Assembly (NCBI RefSeq): GCF_001434255.1
Contig: NZ_AZEY01000020.1
Location: 124,001 to 188,000, forward strand
DNA from: Lentilactobacillus diolivorans DSM 14421
GTDB lineage: Bacteria > Bacillota > Bacilli > Lactobacillales > Lactobacillaceae
Direction of reading: 5' to 3'
Length of the DNA stretch: 64,000 bases
Part shown: positions 27,377 through 37,302 of the stretch, piece by piece
Position numbering within the stretch: the first letter of the stretch is position 1
Layout of the letters: every line of letters begins with the position of its first letter
Notes under the pieces: generated by a model
What the model was told of the DNA's origin: nothing
The model's input: only the letters and a program-made list of their open reading frames with translations
Databases searched by the model: none
Made by a program: the position numbers and the translations under genes

Positions 27377-29368
27377 ATGGATGAAGTATTACTTCTGGCA
27401 ATTATTTTTGCAGCTGTCGTGCTGGCCAACATTTTAGCGCGTCACATCACCAAAATACCGCTGCCGTTTTTCTTAATTTTTCTGGGCATTTTATTAGCAG
27501 GATTACCAGTTTATAACAACTTTAATCTTGACCCATCGACGTTTGCACTGGCCGTCATTGCACCAATGCTGTTCAATGAAGCCCAAAACAGCTCGCGCTT
27601 GTGGATTGGCCGCTCAATTACTAATATTTTATCGCTGGCGGTTGGTCTAGTCATTGTCAGTGTCTTGGTTGTTGGTTTTGGCCTGCATCTGGTCTATGCA
27701 ATCATGCCAATCAGTTTGGCTTTTGCGTTACTGGCAATTGTCACACCAACGGATGCTTCCGCAGTCAATTCCATCTTTGAGTCAAATCCGGTTACTGAAG
27801 AACAAGCTGGCATTTTGCAACATGAATCACTATTTAATGACGCTGCCGGTATTGTGATCTTTGATATGTCACTAACCGCCTTTATTTCGGGCACATTTTC
27901 GATGGAAGTGGCAATCGGAACATTTTTATGGGAATTTTTAGGTGGCCTATTGTTTGGAAGTCTAATTGGGGTGTTGATCGTAAGTGCCCGGTTAATTTTA
28001 ATCCGATACAATGACGATACCCCACTCATCATGGTTCTCATTCAACTACTGTCACCATTCCTGGTTTATCTCCTTGCTGAGAAGCTGGCCCTATCAGGAA
28101 TCTTAGCCGTTGTTGCCGCTGGACTCGTTCAAGGGTCTGAGCGTGAGAAGCTTCGGTTAACCTCGTCGCGGATGCAATTGATTACCAGCAATGTTTGGGA
28201 AATTGTCTCAGGGATGTTATCCGGGATGGTTTTTGTTTTACTGGGGCTTTCGTTACCTGAAGTTATTACCGCAATGCATCAGTCACCCAACCCCAACTTC
28301 GGCATCTACAAACTAATTGGAATTGGCCTTCTGATTTATTTTGTCAAAGGGGTTATTCGTCTAGTTTGGAGCCGCTACATGATTAAGCGGCGTGTTCAAA
28401 CCAACCGTGAGTGGCGTGATAGTCTGGTAATGGCCTTTAGTGGCGCCAATGGAACGATTACACTCTCTTTGGCATTTTCAATTCCAACAGTCGTTAATGG
28501 CCAACCATTTGAATTTCGCGGTCCGCTAATCTTCTTAGCAGCTGTTGTGATTCTCATTAGTCTCATTATGCCAACTATTTTTGTGCCATTATTGTTACCA
28601 AGTCAGGATGCGGCCCAACCAAGATATCGTTGGGTTCGTCGTATGATTCAAGCTGCCATCACTGATCTGGTTAAGGAAAAAGAGTATCCAGAAGAAGCTC
28701 AAATTGTGATTGATTCTTTGCAACAGCAATTGGTTTTAGACGCCGCTCCCAATCTTAAATTGCGTCGACAATTAATGAGCGAGAGCCATCAAGTTGAAAG
28801 AGCCGCTATTCAAAAAATGTATGATGAGGGTAAAATTACGAAGGATGAACAATTTTACTATGGTAAGTTTCTCCAGCTAAACAACTTTTCGGCTGACGAA
28901 AAAATTTGGAAGAACATTCTCTTACGGATTCGATTTAGTTTACACATTGGAACGTTATATAAAGATATGAGCCGGGCTCAAGATGCTTTTCTGACCGCCC
29001 CGGTCGTCCTGGAAGAGGTCTACTGGCGTGAACAATTCCAGAAACATGGCGAGGATATTTTGCCAATTGAGCAAGTTGGCTTTGATGCCGTCATGGCTTT
29101 CTTAAAAACCAAAGATGCCGACAATGGTGTCGAGTCTAACATGGTTAAACGATTTTATCGGACTCGTCATCGTCGGATTCACGGAAAAGATGTTAATGCA
29201 GATATTGTTTATCAAATGTTTATGCGAGCCTTCCATAGCGAATATGAATTAATTCAAGATGCATTAAGTTCCGGCAAAATTAATTCTAGTCTGGCAGAAA
29301 AGCTCCAGCAACGAATTTCAATTGATGAAATGACGTATCTGCAAAATGTCGAAATGTTTAGTGATTAA
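27377..29368 (+). CDS. CPA1-family cation:proton antiporter
   Basis: A 663-residue Na+(K+)/H+ antiporter of the NhaP/NhaK class. Residues 1-405 hold about 12 hydrophobic helices; the ion-binding core includes TPTDASAVNSIF and NDAAGIVIFD (the ND motif of CPA1). A soluble C-terminal domain of about 250 residues follows, probably regulatory. The start ATG has AAAGGGGG eight bases upstream. It is monocistronic and preceded by an attenuator-like leader, so expression is probably set at the RNA level. Confidence 0.92.
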   Translation: MDEVLLLAIIFAAVVLANILARHITKIPLPFFLIFLGILLAGLPVYNNFNLDPSTFALAVIAPMLFNEAQNSSRLWIGRSITNILSLAVGLVIVSVLVVGFGLHLVYAIMPISLAFALLAIVTPTDASAVNSIFESNPVTEEQAGILQHESLFNDAAGIVIFDMSLTAFISGTFSMEVAIGTFLWEFLGGLLFGSLIGVLIVSARLILIRYNDDTPLIMVLIQLLSPFLVYLLAEKLALSGILAVVAAGLVQGSEREKLRLTSSRMQLITSNVWEIVSGMLSGMVFVLLGLSLPEVITAMHQSPNPNFGIYKLIGIGLLIYFVKGVIRLVWSRYMIKRRVQTNREWRDSLVMAFSGANGTITLSLAFSIPTVVNGQPFEFRGPLIFLAAVVILISLIMPTIFVPLLLPSQDAAQPRYRWVRRMIQAAITDLVKEKEYPEEAQIVIDSLQQQLVLDAAPNLKLRRQLMSESHQVERAAIQKMYDEGKITKDEQFYYGKFLQLNNFSADEKIWKNILLRIRFSLHIGTLYKDMSRAQDAFLTAPVVLEEVYWREQFQKHGEDILPIEQVGFDAVMAFLKTKDADNGVESNMVKRFYRTRHRRIHGKDVNADIVYQMFMRAFHSEYELIQDALSSGKINSSLAEKLQQRISIDEMTYLQNVEMFSD

Positions 29369-29393
29369 TTTCGGGTCAATTTTAATTGTCTTC

Positions 29394-29453
29394 AATAGCA
29401 CCAATCAACTCTCGCTTTGAATCGAAAAGCGGGATTGGTTAGTGCTATTTTTA
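29394..29453 (+). terminator. Intrinsic terminator after the antiporter gene
   Basis: AATAGCACCAATC pairs with GATTGG..AGTGCTATT, followed by TTTTATTT. Confidence 0.85.
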
Positions 29454-29458
29454 TTTAA

Positions 29459-29683
29459 TCTCTTAGCTTTGCCAGCGATAGCGTTCAAACATCATTAGCA
29501 ACTGCTTATCTCATACCGACCGTTTACTTTGCACTCTGTCTTGGCTATCCCAACCTTGGTTGGATGGATCTGCTGACAATTATGCACAATCAAAACATTG
29601 ACAGTAATTGGTTCCAGTGTGCCGTCATTCTTCTATGTCTCATAGTTGGCTGGTTATTATTAAAAAAACGATCAAATAATTGA
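29459..29683 (+). pseudogene. Remnant of an integral membrane protein gene
   Basis: An open frame of 74 codons without a start codon or ribosome site. It encodes a hydrophobic segment (LATAYLIPTVYFALCLGYP), a loop NIDSNWFQ, and a second helix CAVILLCLIVGWLLLKKRSNN ended by TGA, as at the C-terminus of a membrane protein with a basic cytoplasmic tail. The lack of a 5' part suggests a truncated gene. Family not recognised. Confidence 0.45.
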
Positions 29684-29805
29684 TTTTCCATTAAGAAATA
29701 CATCAGACTCGGAACATAAAGCCTTCCAATGCCACTCCAGCAACGGTAGATCAAGGAAAAATGTTATACTTGAAACAATCAATGTGCATTAAAGGGGGTA
29801 ATTTC

Positions 29806-30297
29806 ATGCAAAACCAAACGCCGTCACGCATGCAACGGCAGCAATCCGATCAAAAGAACCAAAAGTCAAAACATACTAAACTGATTGCTTTGATCATTGT
29901 CTTACTAGTCATTTTATTTGGTGCATTATATATCGGCCATCAGGTTCACGAGTTGGGGGATGCGCAACGGCGAACCAATACGATTTTAGATAAACCAATC
30001 AAAAATACTGTAGTTAAAGTTGTGGAACCAAAACTCCCTGAAGAGATTCGTCCCCAAGTTGTTCAAATCATCCAAAAAGAACCGCTTTATCGCCTACAAC
30101 AAGCTGCTGACAATCCGGCTACTTTTCAATCAATCGCTAATAAATATCAGATTCCCGAAAATTACGTCGCCCCAGCTAAACAATACTGGTTTAGTGAGCA
30201 AAATCAGGCTTTACGATCTGACATCTATCATGCCCAGTTAATGCAACTCTTATCAGAACTAAGGCAGCTGAACGATTCAACAAGTTCAACGCAGTAA
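29806..30297 (+). CDS. Membrane-anchored hypothetical protein
   Basis: 163 residues from the ATG at 29806, which follows AAAGGGGG; a TATACT -10 element overlaps an upstream in-frame ATG at 29761, so that start is unlikely. A Lys/Gln-rich cytoplasmic N-terminus is followed by one helix (LIALIIVLLVILFGALYIG) and an extracellular helical domain. Function unknown. It is 19 bases upstream of the exported protein at 30317, so the two are probably co-expressed at the cell surface. Confidence 0.75.
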   Translation: MQNQTPSRMQRQQSDQKNQKSKHTKLIALIIVLLVILFGALYIGHQVHELGDAQRRTNTILDKPIKNTVVKVVEPKLPEEIRPQVVQIIQKEPLYRLQQAADNPATFQSIANKYQIPENYVAPAKQYWFSEQNQALRSDIYHAQLMQLLSELRQLNDSTSSTQ

Positions 30298-30316
30298 ATT
30301 TAAGGAGTTCTCAAAA

Positions 30317-31105
30317 GTGAAAAAGTATGCGTTCCTCACAATGACGATTGGTTTCTTGCTAGCTGGCATTATTTTCTGTCAATCGCCACAATTAGCTCAA
30401 GCAAAAACCAATTATCAAATTGTTAAGCGTTCCTATATGGCTAACGTTGCCTACCACCCCAGAAATCCTGGAAAAAACGGTTACGTTTGGCAAACGATTG
30501 ATCATTCAAAAGTTGGCCATAATATTAAAAAATACCCCAACACAACGTGGCAAGTTTCACGTCAATACGTGATCAAACATAACGGAAAAAACGCTGTTTG
30601 CTATCGTGTTCAGGGAATTTCTCCCAAAAATAACAGTGTCAAAGGCGGCTATATCTGGCGGGGCTATTTAAAAAAGGGATATAATCCAAATTACACTAAG
30701 ATTAGTGACGTAACTGTCAATTTAATGACCACTAATGAATATCAACAATTTATTCAGAAGTCACCCACGCAACGATTGACCCGACAAGTCTTGGCATTGT
30801 TTCCGAATAGCAAAGTGACCCAACCGATGAGTCAATACGCATTAGGAAACAGTCTGGCCATTGGCGAGAAAAGTTATCAACAAATCTCATCTATGCCGGA
30901 CATGCAACGCTTCTTGAACACACCCAACACGCTGACGAGTCCCCAGCGGTTAGCAAAGATTCGGGAGATTCTCAAGAATCATGGTTACTTTGGAAATAAA
31001 TTAAATGATCAATACGAAATTGGCATTGTGATTCGTAATTTTAACTTAAAACATCCCTACGATACAAATGATCTTTTGCAGGGACTGGTGATTGCCAAAA
31101 AATAA
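30317..31105 (+). CDS. Exported protein with WRGYL-type wall domain
   Basis: 262 residues starting with GTG after TAAGGAG. The signal peptide ends near LAQAKT. The next 100 residues contain two related segments (GYVWQTIDH and GGYIWRGYLKKGYN); the latter resembles GWIWRGYLSK in the matrixin-like protease at 10682. The C-terminal 130 residues are predicted helical and unrecognised. Probably cell-wall bound. Confidence 0.75.
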   Translation: MKKYAFLTMTIGFLLAGIIFCQSPQLAQAKTNYQIVKRSYMANVAYHPRNPGKNGYVWQTIDHSKVGHNIKKYPNTTWQVSRQYVIKHNGKNAVCYRVQGISPKNNSVKGGYIWRGYLKKGYNPNYTKISDVTVNLMTTNEYQQFIQKSPTQRLTRQVLALFPNSKVTQPMSQYALGNSLAIGEKSYQQISSMPDMQRFLNTPNTLTSPQRLAKIREILKNHGYFGNKLNDQYEIGIVIRNFNLKHPYDTNDLLQGLVIAKK

Positions 31106-31114
31106 TCCAACTCA

Positions 31115-31166
31115 TGAAAATAAACCTCACTGGCAAATGATTTCAAATGCCAGTGAGGTTTATTTT
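31115..31166. terminator. Bidirectional intrinsic terminator
   Basis: A perfect 19-bp stem, AAAATAAACCTCACTGGCA with its complement ending GAGGTTTATTTT, lies between convergent genes. Confidence 0.9.
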
Positions 31167-31174
31167 GATCAAAT

Positions 31175-31741
31175 TTATTCTGTCTCTCGACTCTTTTCGT
31201 GATCTGTTACTGAATGGTCAACCAATTTTTGGGGGTTCTTTTTAGGAAATAGTTTAAACATGACTTTACTAAAAATATTCGAACCATACGCAATTACAAA
31301 AATTCCCATTAGTAATGATAAAAATAGTTCAACGATAAATAACGGCCAATTCGTAATCGCAACATTCGAAATGATTAACATTGATGTCCCCCACGCAATC
31401 AACCATGAAGGGACAATTGTAAATTTCATAATCGTTCCTTGCAAGAATAAGGCCAAAAATGTCATTAACCCAAACATGATTGCAGAAGGCCATAACTGGG
31501 AAATTAAAGGAATTTGTAGCAACTGAAAAGAAATCAACGCCCAAATAATTCCCATGATAAAGCTGCCGATAATTCGCCATAATTTATCGTCTGGGCAACC
31601 AATTCCAAAAAAATATGACGCAGATATAAAAGCAGCCGCTCCCATCCACAACTGAAATGAAGACATGATCAGACTATAAAACAAGGTGAACAGCCCGACC
31701 CCAACAGATGAAAACCAAAGTTCTTTACTAACACGCTTCAT
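31175..31741 (-). CDS. DUF1097-type membrane protein
   Basis: 188 residues with five or six membrane helices and a basic cytoplasmic tail. The pattern of GCPDDKLWRIIGSFIMGIIWAL and the overall length fit the DUF1097 family of inner membrane proteins; function is not known. The ATG follows GGGGAGTGACTTAA. Monocistronic. Confidence 0.75.
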   Translation of the reverse strand: MKRVSKELWFSSVGVGLFTLFYSLIMSSFQLWMGAAAFISASYFFGIGCPDDKLWRIIGSFIMGIIWALISFQLLQIPLISQLWPSAIMFGLMTFLALFLQGTIMKFTIVPSWLIAWGTSMLIISNVAITNWPLFIVELFLSLLMGIFVIAYGSNIFSKVMFKLFPKKNPQKLVDHSVTDHEKSRETE

Positions 31742-32087
31742 TATTAAGTCACTCCCCTATGTGACTCATTAATTCTATATCGTCTTGTAAAGAATTGAAC
31801 AAACTTATTGATTTTATTATACCTGATATTTATCTCTCTTTCATCAATTCGAATTAAAAAATGTTCTAATTGTCAATATTAACAAAGAGGACAGTTGCCT
31901 TCCCCCTTTGATAGCAACATTAAGAGCCTCGTTAAAATTTACTCTAATCTCTTTGGCGATTCTAATTTCTTTATCATAACCGTACTAATTCATTTATGGT
32001 ATACTAGTAGTGAATTTTTTAACTTACAAAAATGCTTTTCAACTAGGGAAAGTTTATCGATTTTCAATTCTTTTTTAAAAGAGATTT

Positions 32088-32101
32088 TGTAAACGCTTAC
32101 C
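32088..32101 (+). promoter_or_regulatory. Catabolite-responsive element (cre)
   Basis: TGTAAACGCTTACC matches 13 of 14 positions of the CcpA cre consensus. It lies about 100 bases before the orphan response regulator, so carbon control is plausible. The remaining 31742-32202 interval shows no supportable gene. Confidence 0.65.
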
Positions 32102-32202
32102 GTATTAACACTACCTGCTTAGCGATAAATTACTAATCTCCACTTAATAAAAAGTGCATTTATCGCCAACAATTGAACTAAATTTAAAGGGGAAGTTTTA
32201 TT

Positions 32203-32853
32203 ATGTATAACGTACTTGTATCAGATGAGTATGAAATTATCAGAACAGGTGTCACCTACCTCGTTAATGAACAAGATCAATTCAAGGTGGTTACTCAAAC
32301 CTCTAGTTGGGCCGACACCATTCGACAAGTTGAACAGAATGAAGTGAATATCGTTATTACCGGTTTAGACATGCCCGGAGAAAACGGCGTTCTAAAAATA
32401 AAACGTCTTCATGAGGCGTTTCCTAATATTTCAATCTTTATTTTGTCAAAACACGAGGAACGAGATTTAATTAATGATTGCGTTAAAAACGGAGCTGATT
32501 CTTATATCCTGAAAAGTTCCCCAAATTGTGAACTCATTAACGCTTTAAATGTTGTCGCAAAAGGAAAAAAATATATTGACCATAACATCTTACTTTCAGA
32601 AAGAGATATTGAACGGATAAACAGTCATGGTTTAACCACCATTAAATTAGGTTATAATATTCTCTCCAAACGAGAAAAAGAAGTTTTCCCACTAATTACG
32701 CTTGGATACGGTAATAAAGAAATCGCTAAAAAACTTTGTATTTCAATTAAAACCGTTGAAGCCCATAAAGCTAAAATTATGCATAAGTTATCATTAAAAG
32801 GCCAAGTAGATTTGATTCACTATGCTGTCAAACACCACCTAGTAAAGTTTTAA
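32203..32853 (+). CDS. Orphan NarL/LuxR-type response regulator lacking the phosphoacceptor Asp
   Basis: 216 residues: receiver domain, then a LuxR-type HTH (LSKREKEVFPLITLGYGNKEIAKKL, ISIKTVEAHKAKIMHKL). The acidic pocket D8/E9 and the conserved Lys in YILKSS are present. At the phosphorylation site the usual DxxMPG reads G54-L-D-M-P-G, so the acceptor Asp is Gly, with an Asp two residues later. No kinase gene is adjacent. It may act without phosphorylation or through another signal. The start follows AAAGGGGAAG. Confidence 0.9.
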   Translation: MYNVLVSDEYEIIRTGVTYLVNEQDQFKVVTQTSSWADTIRQVEQNEVNIVITGLDMPGENGVLKIKRLHEAFPNISIFILSKHEERDLINDCVKNGADSYILKSSPNCELINALNVVAKGKKYIDHNILLSERDIERINSHGLTTIKLGYNILSKREKEVFPLITLGYGNKEIAKKLCISIKTVEAHKAKIMHKLSLKGQVDLIHYAVKHHLVKF

Positions 32854-32877
32854 CTTCGAATGGGTGCAGAAATTAAT

Positions 32878-32925
32878 ATAAACCAACCCGATATTCTAAT
32901 TACGGAATATTAGGTTGGTTTATTT
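32878..32925. terminator. Bidirectional intrinsic terminator
   Basis: AAACCAACC..ATATTC pairs with GAATAT..GGTTGGTTT, followed by ATTTTTT. It separates the convergent regulator and the end of the SUF operon. Confidence 0.85.
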
Positions 32926-32936
32926 TTTGGGGGACG

Positions 32937-33818
32937 CTAACCATTTTGATTCGCAGTTTTTTTCCTTAATGCCGCAACCTTAACCTCAATGACCTCATTA
33001 TTGTTAATTCGTGCAAACGCCAATGCCTCATCCATTAATCGATCAATCATTTCATGAGGGCGATGCTCTTTAATTGCATTTTCGGCAGCAAGAAATTTAA
33101 ACCTTGGTAAGTAAAAAGTAACGTGGTCCTCAGAACACAATGCCAATCCAGTATTAATGAGTTGGTTGCTTAATGGATAATTTTCATTAATCGCAAAGAA
33201 TTCGCTGGTAAAGTAAATTAATGTTAATATTCGTAGATCATAATTATTTTCCATGACATCCTTGTCCATTGAATAAACATGTTGGATATAACGACGAACT
33301 TTATTGAAGTAGAACTGGGCTGCTTCATAATCTTGACGTCGGGAATACAAGATACCCGATCCCACAAACGCCAGCTGAGTTAAAATGGTTTGATGTTTTT
33401 CATCCAAATCATTCAGAATTCGGGAAAAATCAAACAGTGCTTTTTCCGGATCTCGATTAATCAACGTATTTAAAATTCCTCGTAGATAGTAATATTGCAT
33501 TCTAATGGGAATTGATTCGACCTTAGAAATATTAATCTTTGATAAACCCTTTAAAACACGCCGATAGTCTTCAGTCATCAGTTGCCCTTCAATCATATCA
33601 AGTGATTTTCTTACTTTAGAAAGATCATCTTCCCCTTGATAGAGCATGTCAACGGTGATTCCCAATCGCCCACATAATTTACTTAAGATCGATAATGAAG
33701 GAACCTGATCACTGTTTTCAAACTTGCTTAACGTTGCTTGTGTGCATATTCCTTCAGACAATTTAACCTGTGATAATTTCAGTTCCTTACGGCGATTAAT
33801 AAAAACACTAATATCCAT
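32937..33818 (-). CDS. XRE-family regulator with TPR-like C-terminal domain
   Basis: 293 residues. The N-terminal helix-turn-helix is KELKLSQVKLSEGICTQATL followed by SKFENSDQVPS; residues from about 75 form a helical TPR-like repeat region, as in Rgg/PlcR-type regulators that bind peptides. No peptide-pheromone precursor is visible nearby. It is 13 bases downstream of sufT, so it is probably the last gene of the SUF operon, an unusual partner that could regulate Fe-S or redox genes. Confidence 0.85.
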   Translation of the reverse strand: MDISVFINRRKELKLSQVKLSEGICTQATLSKFENSDQVPSLSILSKLCGRLGITVDMLYQGEDDLSKVRKSLDMIEGQLMTEDYRRVLKGLSKINISKVESIPIRMQYYYLRGILNTLINRDPEKALFDFSRILNDLDEKHQTILTQLAFVGSGILYSRRQDYEAAQFYFNKVRRYIQHVYSMDKDVMENNYDLRILTLIYFTSEFFAINENYPLSNQLINTGLALCSEDHVTFYLPRFKFLAAENAIKEHRPHEMIDRLMDEALAFARINNNEVIEVKVAALRKKTANQNG

Positions 33819-33831
33819 TAGACCAACCCAC

Positions 33832-34161
33832 CTATTCGTGTAGTCCTAGTGCCACTTTTGCGTACCGACTCATTCTGCCAATATCCCATGCTGGTTCCCA
33901 AACCAACTTAATGTCACACGCTGTGATCCCTTCAACTGCGATAACTGCTTGACGAATACTGTCAGCTAATAAATTACCCACGGGACACCCCATCGTTGTT
34001 AATGTCATTGAAAGCGTACACTTTTGGTCCACAACACTAACGTGATATATCAGGCCTAAGTTGACAATGTCAACTCCCAATTCTGGATCAATAACTTCCT
34101 CAAGACTGTTAATTACCTGATCTTCTAGAGATGATGAAATTTTTGCCATCTTTTCTGTCAC
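33832..34161 (-). CDS. sufT: SufT/MIP18-family Fe-S assembly factor (DUF59)
   Basis: 109 residues starting at a GTG (34161) seven bases after AGGGGG. The DUF59 signature is clear: EEVIDPELGVDIVNLGLIY with Asp-Pro-Glu, and MTLTTMGCPVGNLL with the conserved Cys. SufT helps mature Fe-S proteins under high demand. It follows sufB at 41 bases and precedes the XRE gene, so it belongs to the SUF operon. Confidence 0.92.
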   Translation of the reverse strand: MTEKMAKISSSLEDQVINSLEEVIDPELGVDIVNLGLIYHVSVVDQKCTLSMTLTTMGCPVGNLLADSIRQAVIAVEGITACDIKLVWEPAWDIGRMSRYAKVALGLHE

Positions 34162-34202
34162 GCTATAACCCCCTATTCTTCATAATTTTAAAACACCAAA
34201 TA

Positions 34203-35609
34203 TTAGCCGATTGATCCTTCCATTTCAAAACTAATTAATCTGTTTAACTCTACTGCATATTCCATTGGCAGCTGCTTAGTGAATGGTTCCACAAACCCCA
34301 TAATAATCATCTCGGTTGCCTTCGCTTCAGAAATTCCTCGGCTCATTAAATAATACAATTGTTCCTCAGATATTTTTGAAACCTTTGCCTCATGTTCCAT
34401 AGAAACATTTGAATTATAAATTTCATTATATGGAATTGTATCGGATGATGACTGATCATCCATAATAATCGTATCACACTCAACATGGGCTTTAGATCCA
34501 TCAGAATGTTTACCAAAACGAATTGTGCCCCGGTAATCAGTCGATCCGCCCGTTTTCGAGATTGATTTTGAAACAATTGAACTTGAAGTGTTTTTAGCAT
34601 TGTGAATCATTCTAGCCCCAGAATCTTGGTGAATGCCATTACTTGCCACGGCAATTGACAACATGGTTCCCTTTGCACCCTCACCATTCAAATACACACT
34701 TGGATATTTCATCGTTACTTTTGAGCCTAAATTACCATCTACCCATTCCATCGTTGCATTCTCTGAAGCAGCCGCCCGCTTGGTTTCTAAACTATAGACA
34801 TTATCCGACCAATTTTGGATAGTCGTATAACGACAATAGGCATCTTTTAGAACATTCACTTCAACAACAGCAGCATGAAGACTATCAGAAGAATAATTAG
34901 GTGCAGTACATCCCTCAACATAATCGACCTTGGCACCTTCATCAACAATGATTAGCGTTCTTTCAAATTGTCCTGAATTTTCCGAATTCAGTCGGAAATA
35001 TGATTGAATTGGTGTTTTGGTTTGTACTCCCTTAGGAACATAAATAAAAGAACCCCCTGACCAAACTGCGGCATTTAAGGCTGCAAACTTGTTATCAGTT
35101 GGTAGAACAAGTTTACCGAACCACTTTCTAAAAAGTTCCGGATACTCTTTTAATGCCGTATCTGTATCCGTAAAGATGATTCCTAATTTTTCAAAATCAG
35201 ATTTCATATTATGATAAACAACTTCTGATTCATATTGAGCTGAGGAACCGGCTAAATATTTTCTCTCGGCCTCAGGAACACCAAGTCGATCAAATGTCTT
35301 TTTCAAATTATCGGGAACATCTTTCCAATCCCGATATTTTTTATCCGTCATTTTCTGGTAATAATGCATATCTTTCAAATTAAGTTGAGACAGATCCGGA
35401 CCATATTTTGGTAATGATAATTTCTGGTAAATCTTGAATGCATTTAACCGGTAATCCAACATCCACTGAGGTTCATGCTTGGCCGCAGAAATTTCACGAA
35501 CAGTTTCCTCAGTCAGCCCCCTTCCCGTTGAAAAAGCTGGTTTAATGTCGTCATGGAAACCGAACTCATAATCATCATCTTTTTTCACGATATCAGGTAC
35601 TTTTTGCAT
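34203..35609 (-). CDS. sufB: Fe-S cluster assembly scaffold SufB
   Basis: 468 residues, normal for SufB. The beta-helix core includes [21 protein letters not shown] with the conserved CTAP Cys and the C-terminal [21 protein letters not shown] helix shared with SufD. With SufC and SufD it forms the SufBC2D complex on which clusters are built in the cytosol. Three bases separate it from sufU. Confidence 0.97.
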   Translation of the reverse strand: MQKVPDIVKKDDDYEFGFHDDIKPAFSTGRGLTEETVREISAAKHEPQWMLDYRLNAFKIYQKLSLPKYGPDLSQLNLKDMHYYQKMTDKKYRDWKDVPDNLKKTFDRLGVPEAERKYLAGSSAQYESEVVYHNMKSDFEKLGIIFTDTDTALKEYPELFRKWFGKLVLPTDNKFAALNAAVWSGGSFIYVPKGVQTKTPIQSYFRLNSENSGQFERTLIIVDEGAKVDYVEGCTAPNYSSDSLHAAVVEVNVLKDAYCRYTTIQNWSDNVYSLETKRAAASENATMEWVDGNLGSKVTMKYPSVYLNGEGAKGTMLSIAVASNGIHQDSGARMIHNAKNTSSSIVSKSISKTGGSTDYRGTIRFGKHSDGSKAHVECDTIIMDDQSSSDTIPYNEIYNSNVSMEHEAKVSKISEEQLYYLMSRGISEAKATEMIIMGFVEPFTKQLPMEYAVELNRLISFEMEGSIG

Positions 35610-35612
35610 ATC

Positions 35613-36077
35613 TTACGCCCCCTTCTCATTAATATTTTTTTCACCTAGTAATACACGTTGCAACGCCCACCAAGCTAATGTTGCACATTTAATTCTTGCA
35701 GGAAAACTCATAATGCTGGACAAAATGGCAGCGTCTTGCAGTTGATCTAAATCAGTTTGAGAATGCGATTTGCCAATCACCATATCTGAAAAGGTTTTTG
35801 CCATATGCAACGCCTGACTTTGGGATTTTCCAATAACTGCATCCGTCATCATACTTGCTGAAGACTGACTAATCGTGCACCCATCCCCGGTAAATCCAAT
35901 ATCTTCAATCAAACCAGTTTTACTTAATTTAATTTCTATATTGATGACGTCGCCACAAGTCGGGTTCTTAATGGTAATTTTATTAGTCGTTTGACTTAGA
36001 TGATGCTTGTGGTGAGGATGACTCGAATGATCTAAAATAACTTCTCGATATAATCCATTAAGCTTTGACAGCCCCAT
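35613..36077 (-). CDS. sufU: Sulfur-transfer protein SufU
   Basis: 154 residues from the ATG at 36077; a longer frame lies inside sufS and is rejected. Zinc ligands are visible at NPTCGD (Cys and Asp), GDGCTISQSSASM and RIKCATLAW. SufU accepts persulfide sulfur from SufS, replacing SufE in Bacillota. It overlaps the end of sufS by 20 bases, implying coupled translation. GGAG lies ten bases before the start. Confidence 0.95.
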   Translation of the reverse strand: MGLSKLNGLYREVILDHSSHPHHKHHLSQTTNKITIKNPTCGDVINIEIKLSKTGLIEDIGFTGDGCTISQSSASMMTDAVIGKSQSQALHMAKTFSDMVIGKSHSQTDLDQLQDAAILSSIMSFPARIKCATLAWWALQRVLLGEKNINEKGA

Positions 36078-37302
36078 AATTAAAGAACTCCTTTGTATCT
36101 TTGATTGCCGACAATAATTTATCAGCATCTGTCTGGGTATTATATAGATAAAAACTGGCCCTAACCATAGCAACCTGCCCAAGTGTGTTCATTAATGGCT
36201 GAGCACAATGATGTCCTGCACGGACGGCTACACCGTCCATATCAAACGCGGTTGCAACATCATGTGGATGGATTCCCTGAATATTAAAGGCAATGACGCC
36301 TGTATGTCTGCTGGGATCATGTGGCCCAAATACCGTAACACCGTCAATTGCTACCAATTTTGGCAACACATAATCAACTAATTGCTGCTCATGCACCGTT
36401 ACTTGCGCCATGCCAATCGTATTTAGATAATCAATCGCAATTCCCAAACCAATTGCGCCAGCAATATTTTGGGTACCAGCTTCAAATTTCCAAGGCAATT
36501 GAGTCCAAGTACTATCAAATAAATTAACAAAATCAATCATTTCACCACCATACTGATAGGGTGGCATCTCTTCTAATAATTGCCGTTTCCCATAGAGAAC
36601 CCCGATGCCGGTTGGTGCCATCATTTTATGTCCGGAAAATACATAGAAATCAGCATCAAGATCTTGAACATCAACTTTAATATGGGGAACTGCTTGGGCA
36701 CCATCACCAACTAAAATCGCCCCATGTTGATGGGCAAGTTCACCAATTTTCTTGAGAGGTGTGATTGTTCCCATTACGTTACTAGCATGAGTAATTGCAA
36801 CAATTTTTGTCTGATCTGTTATTTGACGGGCAGCATCATCTAAATCAATTTCTCCATTTGGGGTTAACCCAATATACTTTAGTGTTGCCTTTTTTCGAAG
36901 TGCTAATTGCTGCCAGGGAATCAAATTACTGTGATGCTCCGTGATTGAGATCACAATCTCATCACCTTCATGAACGTTTTCTTCTCCATACGTACTTGCA
37001 ACCAGATTTAGCCCGTCAGTAGCTCCCTTTGTGAAAATGACTTCAGCTGATTCGTCGGCATTAATAAATGTTTGCACTTTTTTTCGAGCTGCTTCGTATT
37101 TTAACGTAGCACGTTCTGCCAATGTGTGAACACCACGATGAACGTTTGCATTATCAGATCGATAGTAATCGGTCAGTGCGCTAATCACCTGATTTGGCTT
37201 TTGCGCTGTGGCAGCATTATCAAGGTAAGTCAACGGTTCTCCGTTGACTGTCTGCTGCAAAATTGGAAAGTCTGCTCGAAATTGATTAAATCCCTCAGCC
37301 AT
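36058..37302 (-). CDS. sufS: Cysteine desulfurase SufS
   Basis: 414-residue PLP enzyme that removes sulfur from cysteine and passes it to SufU. The PLP Lys lies in FSGHKMMAPTGIG and the active-site Cys in VRAGHHCAQPLM, the type II pattern. ITEHHSNLIPWQ is the conserved His motif. The start overlaps sufD by eight bases. Confidence 0.97.
   Translation of the reverse strand: MAEGFNQFRADFPILQQTVNGEPLTYLDNAATAQKPNQVISALTDYYRSDNANVHRGVHTLAERATLKYEAARKKVQTFINADESAEVIFTKGATDGLNLVASTYGEENVHEGDEIVISITEHHSNLIPWQQLALRKKATLKYIGLTPNGEIDLDDAARQITDQTKIVAITHASNVMGTITPLKKIGELAHQHGAILVGDGAQAVPHIKVDVQDLDADFYVFSGHKMMAPTGIGVLYGKRQLLEEMPPYQYGGEMIDFVNLFDSTWTQLPWKFEAGTQNIAGAIGLGIAIDYLNTIGMAQVTVHEQQLVDYVLPKLVAIDGVTVFGPHDPSRHTGVIAFNIQGIHPHDVATAFDMDGVAVRAGHHCAQPLMNTLGQVAMVRASFYLYNTQTDADKLLSAIKDTKEFFNYGAVKA

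Noticed and set aside
31895-32092. A 65-codon plus-strand frame starting with TTG.
   Set aside because: Weak ribosome site, low-complexity sequence, and it ends next to a cre in the upstream region of the orphan regulator.
32937-33818. Peptide-pheromone quorum system around the XRE/TPR regulator.
   Set aside because: No short exported precursor with a ribosome site was found next to it; the neighbours are SUF genes.
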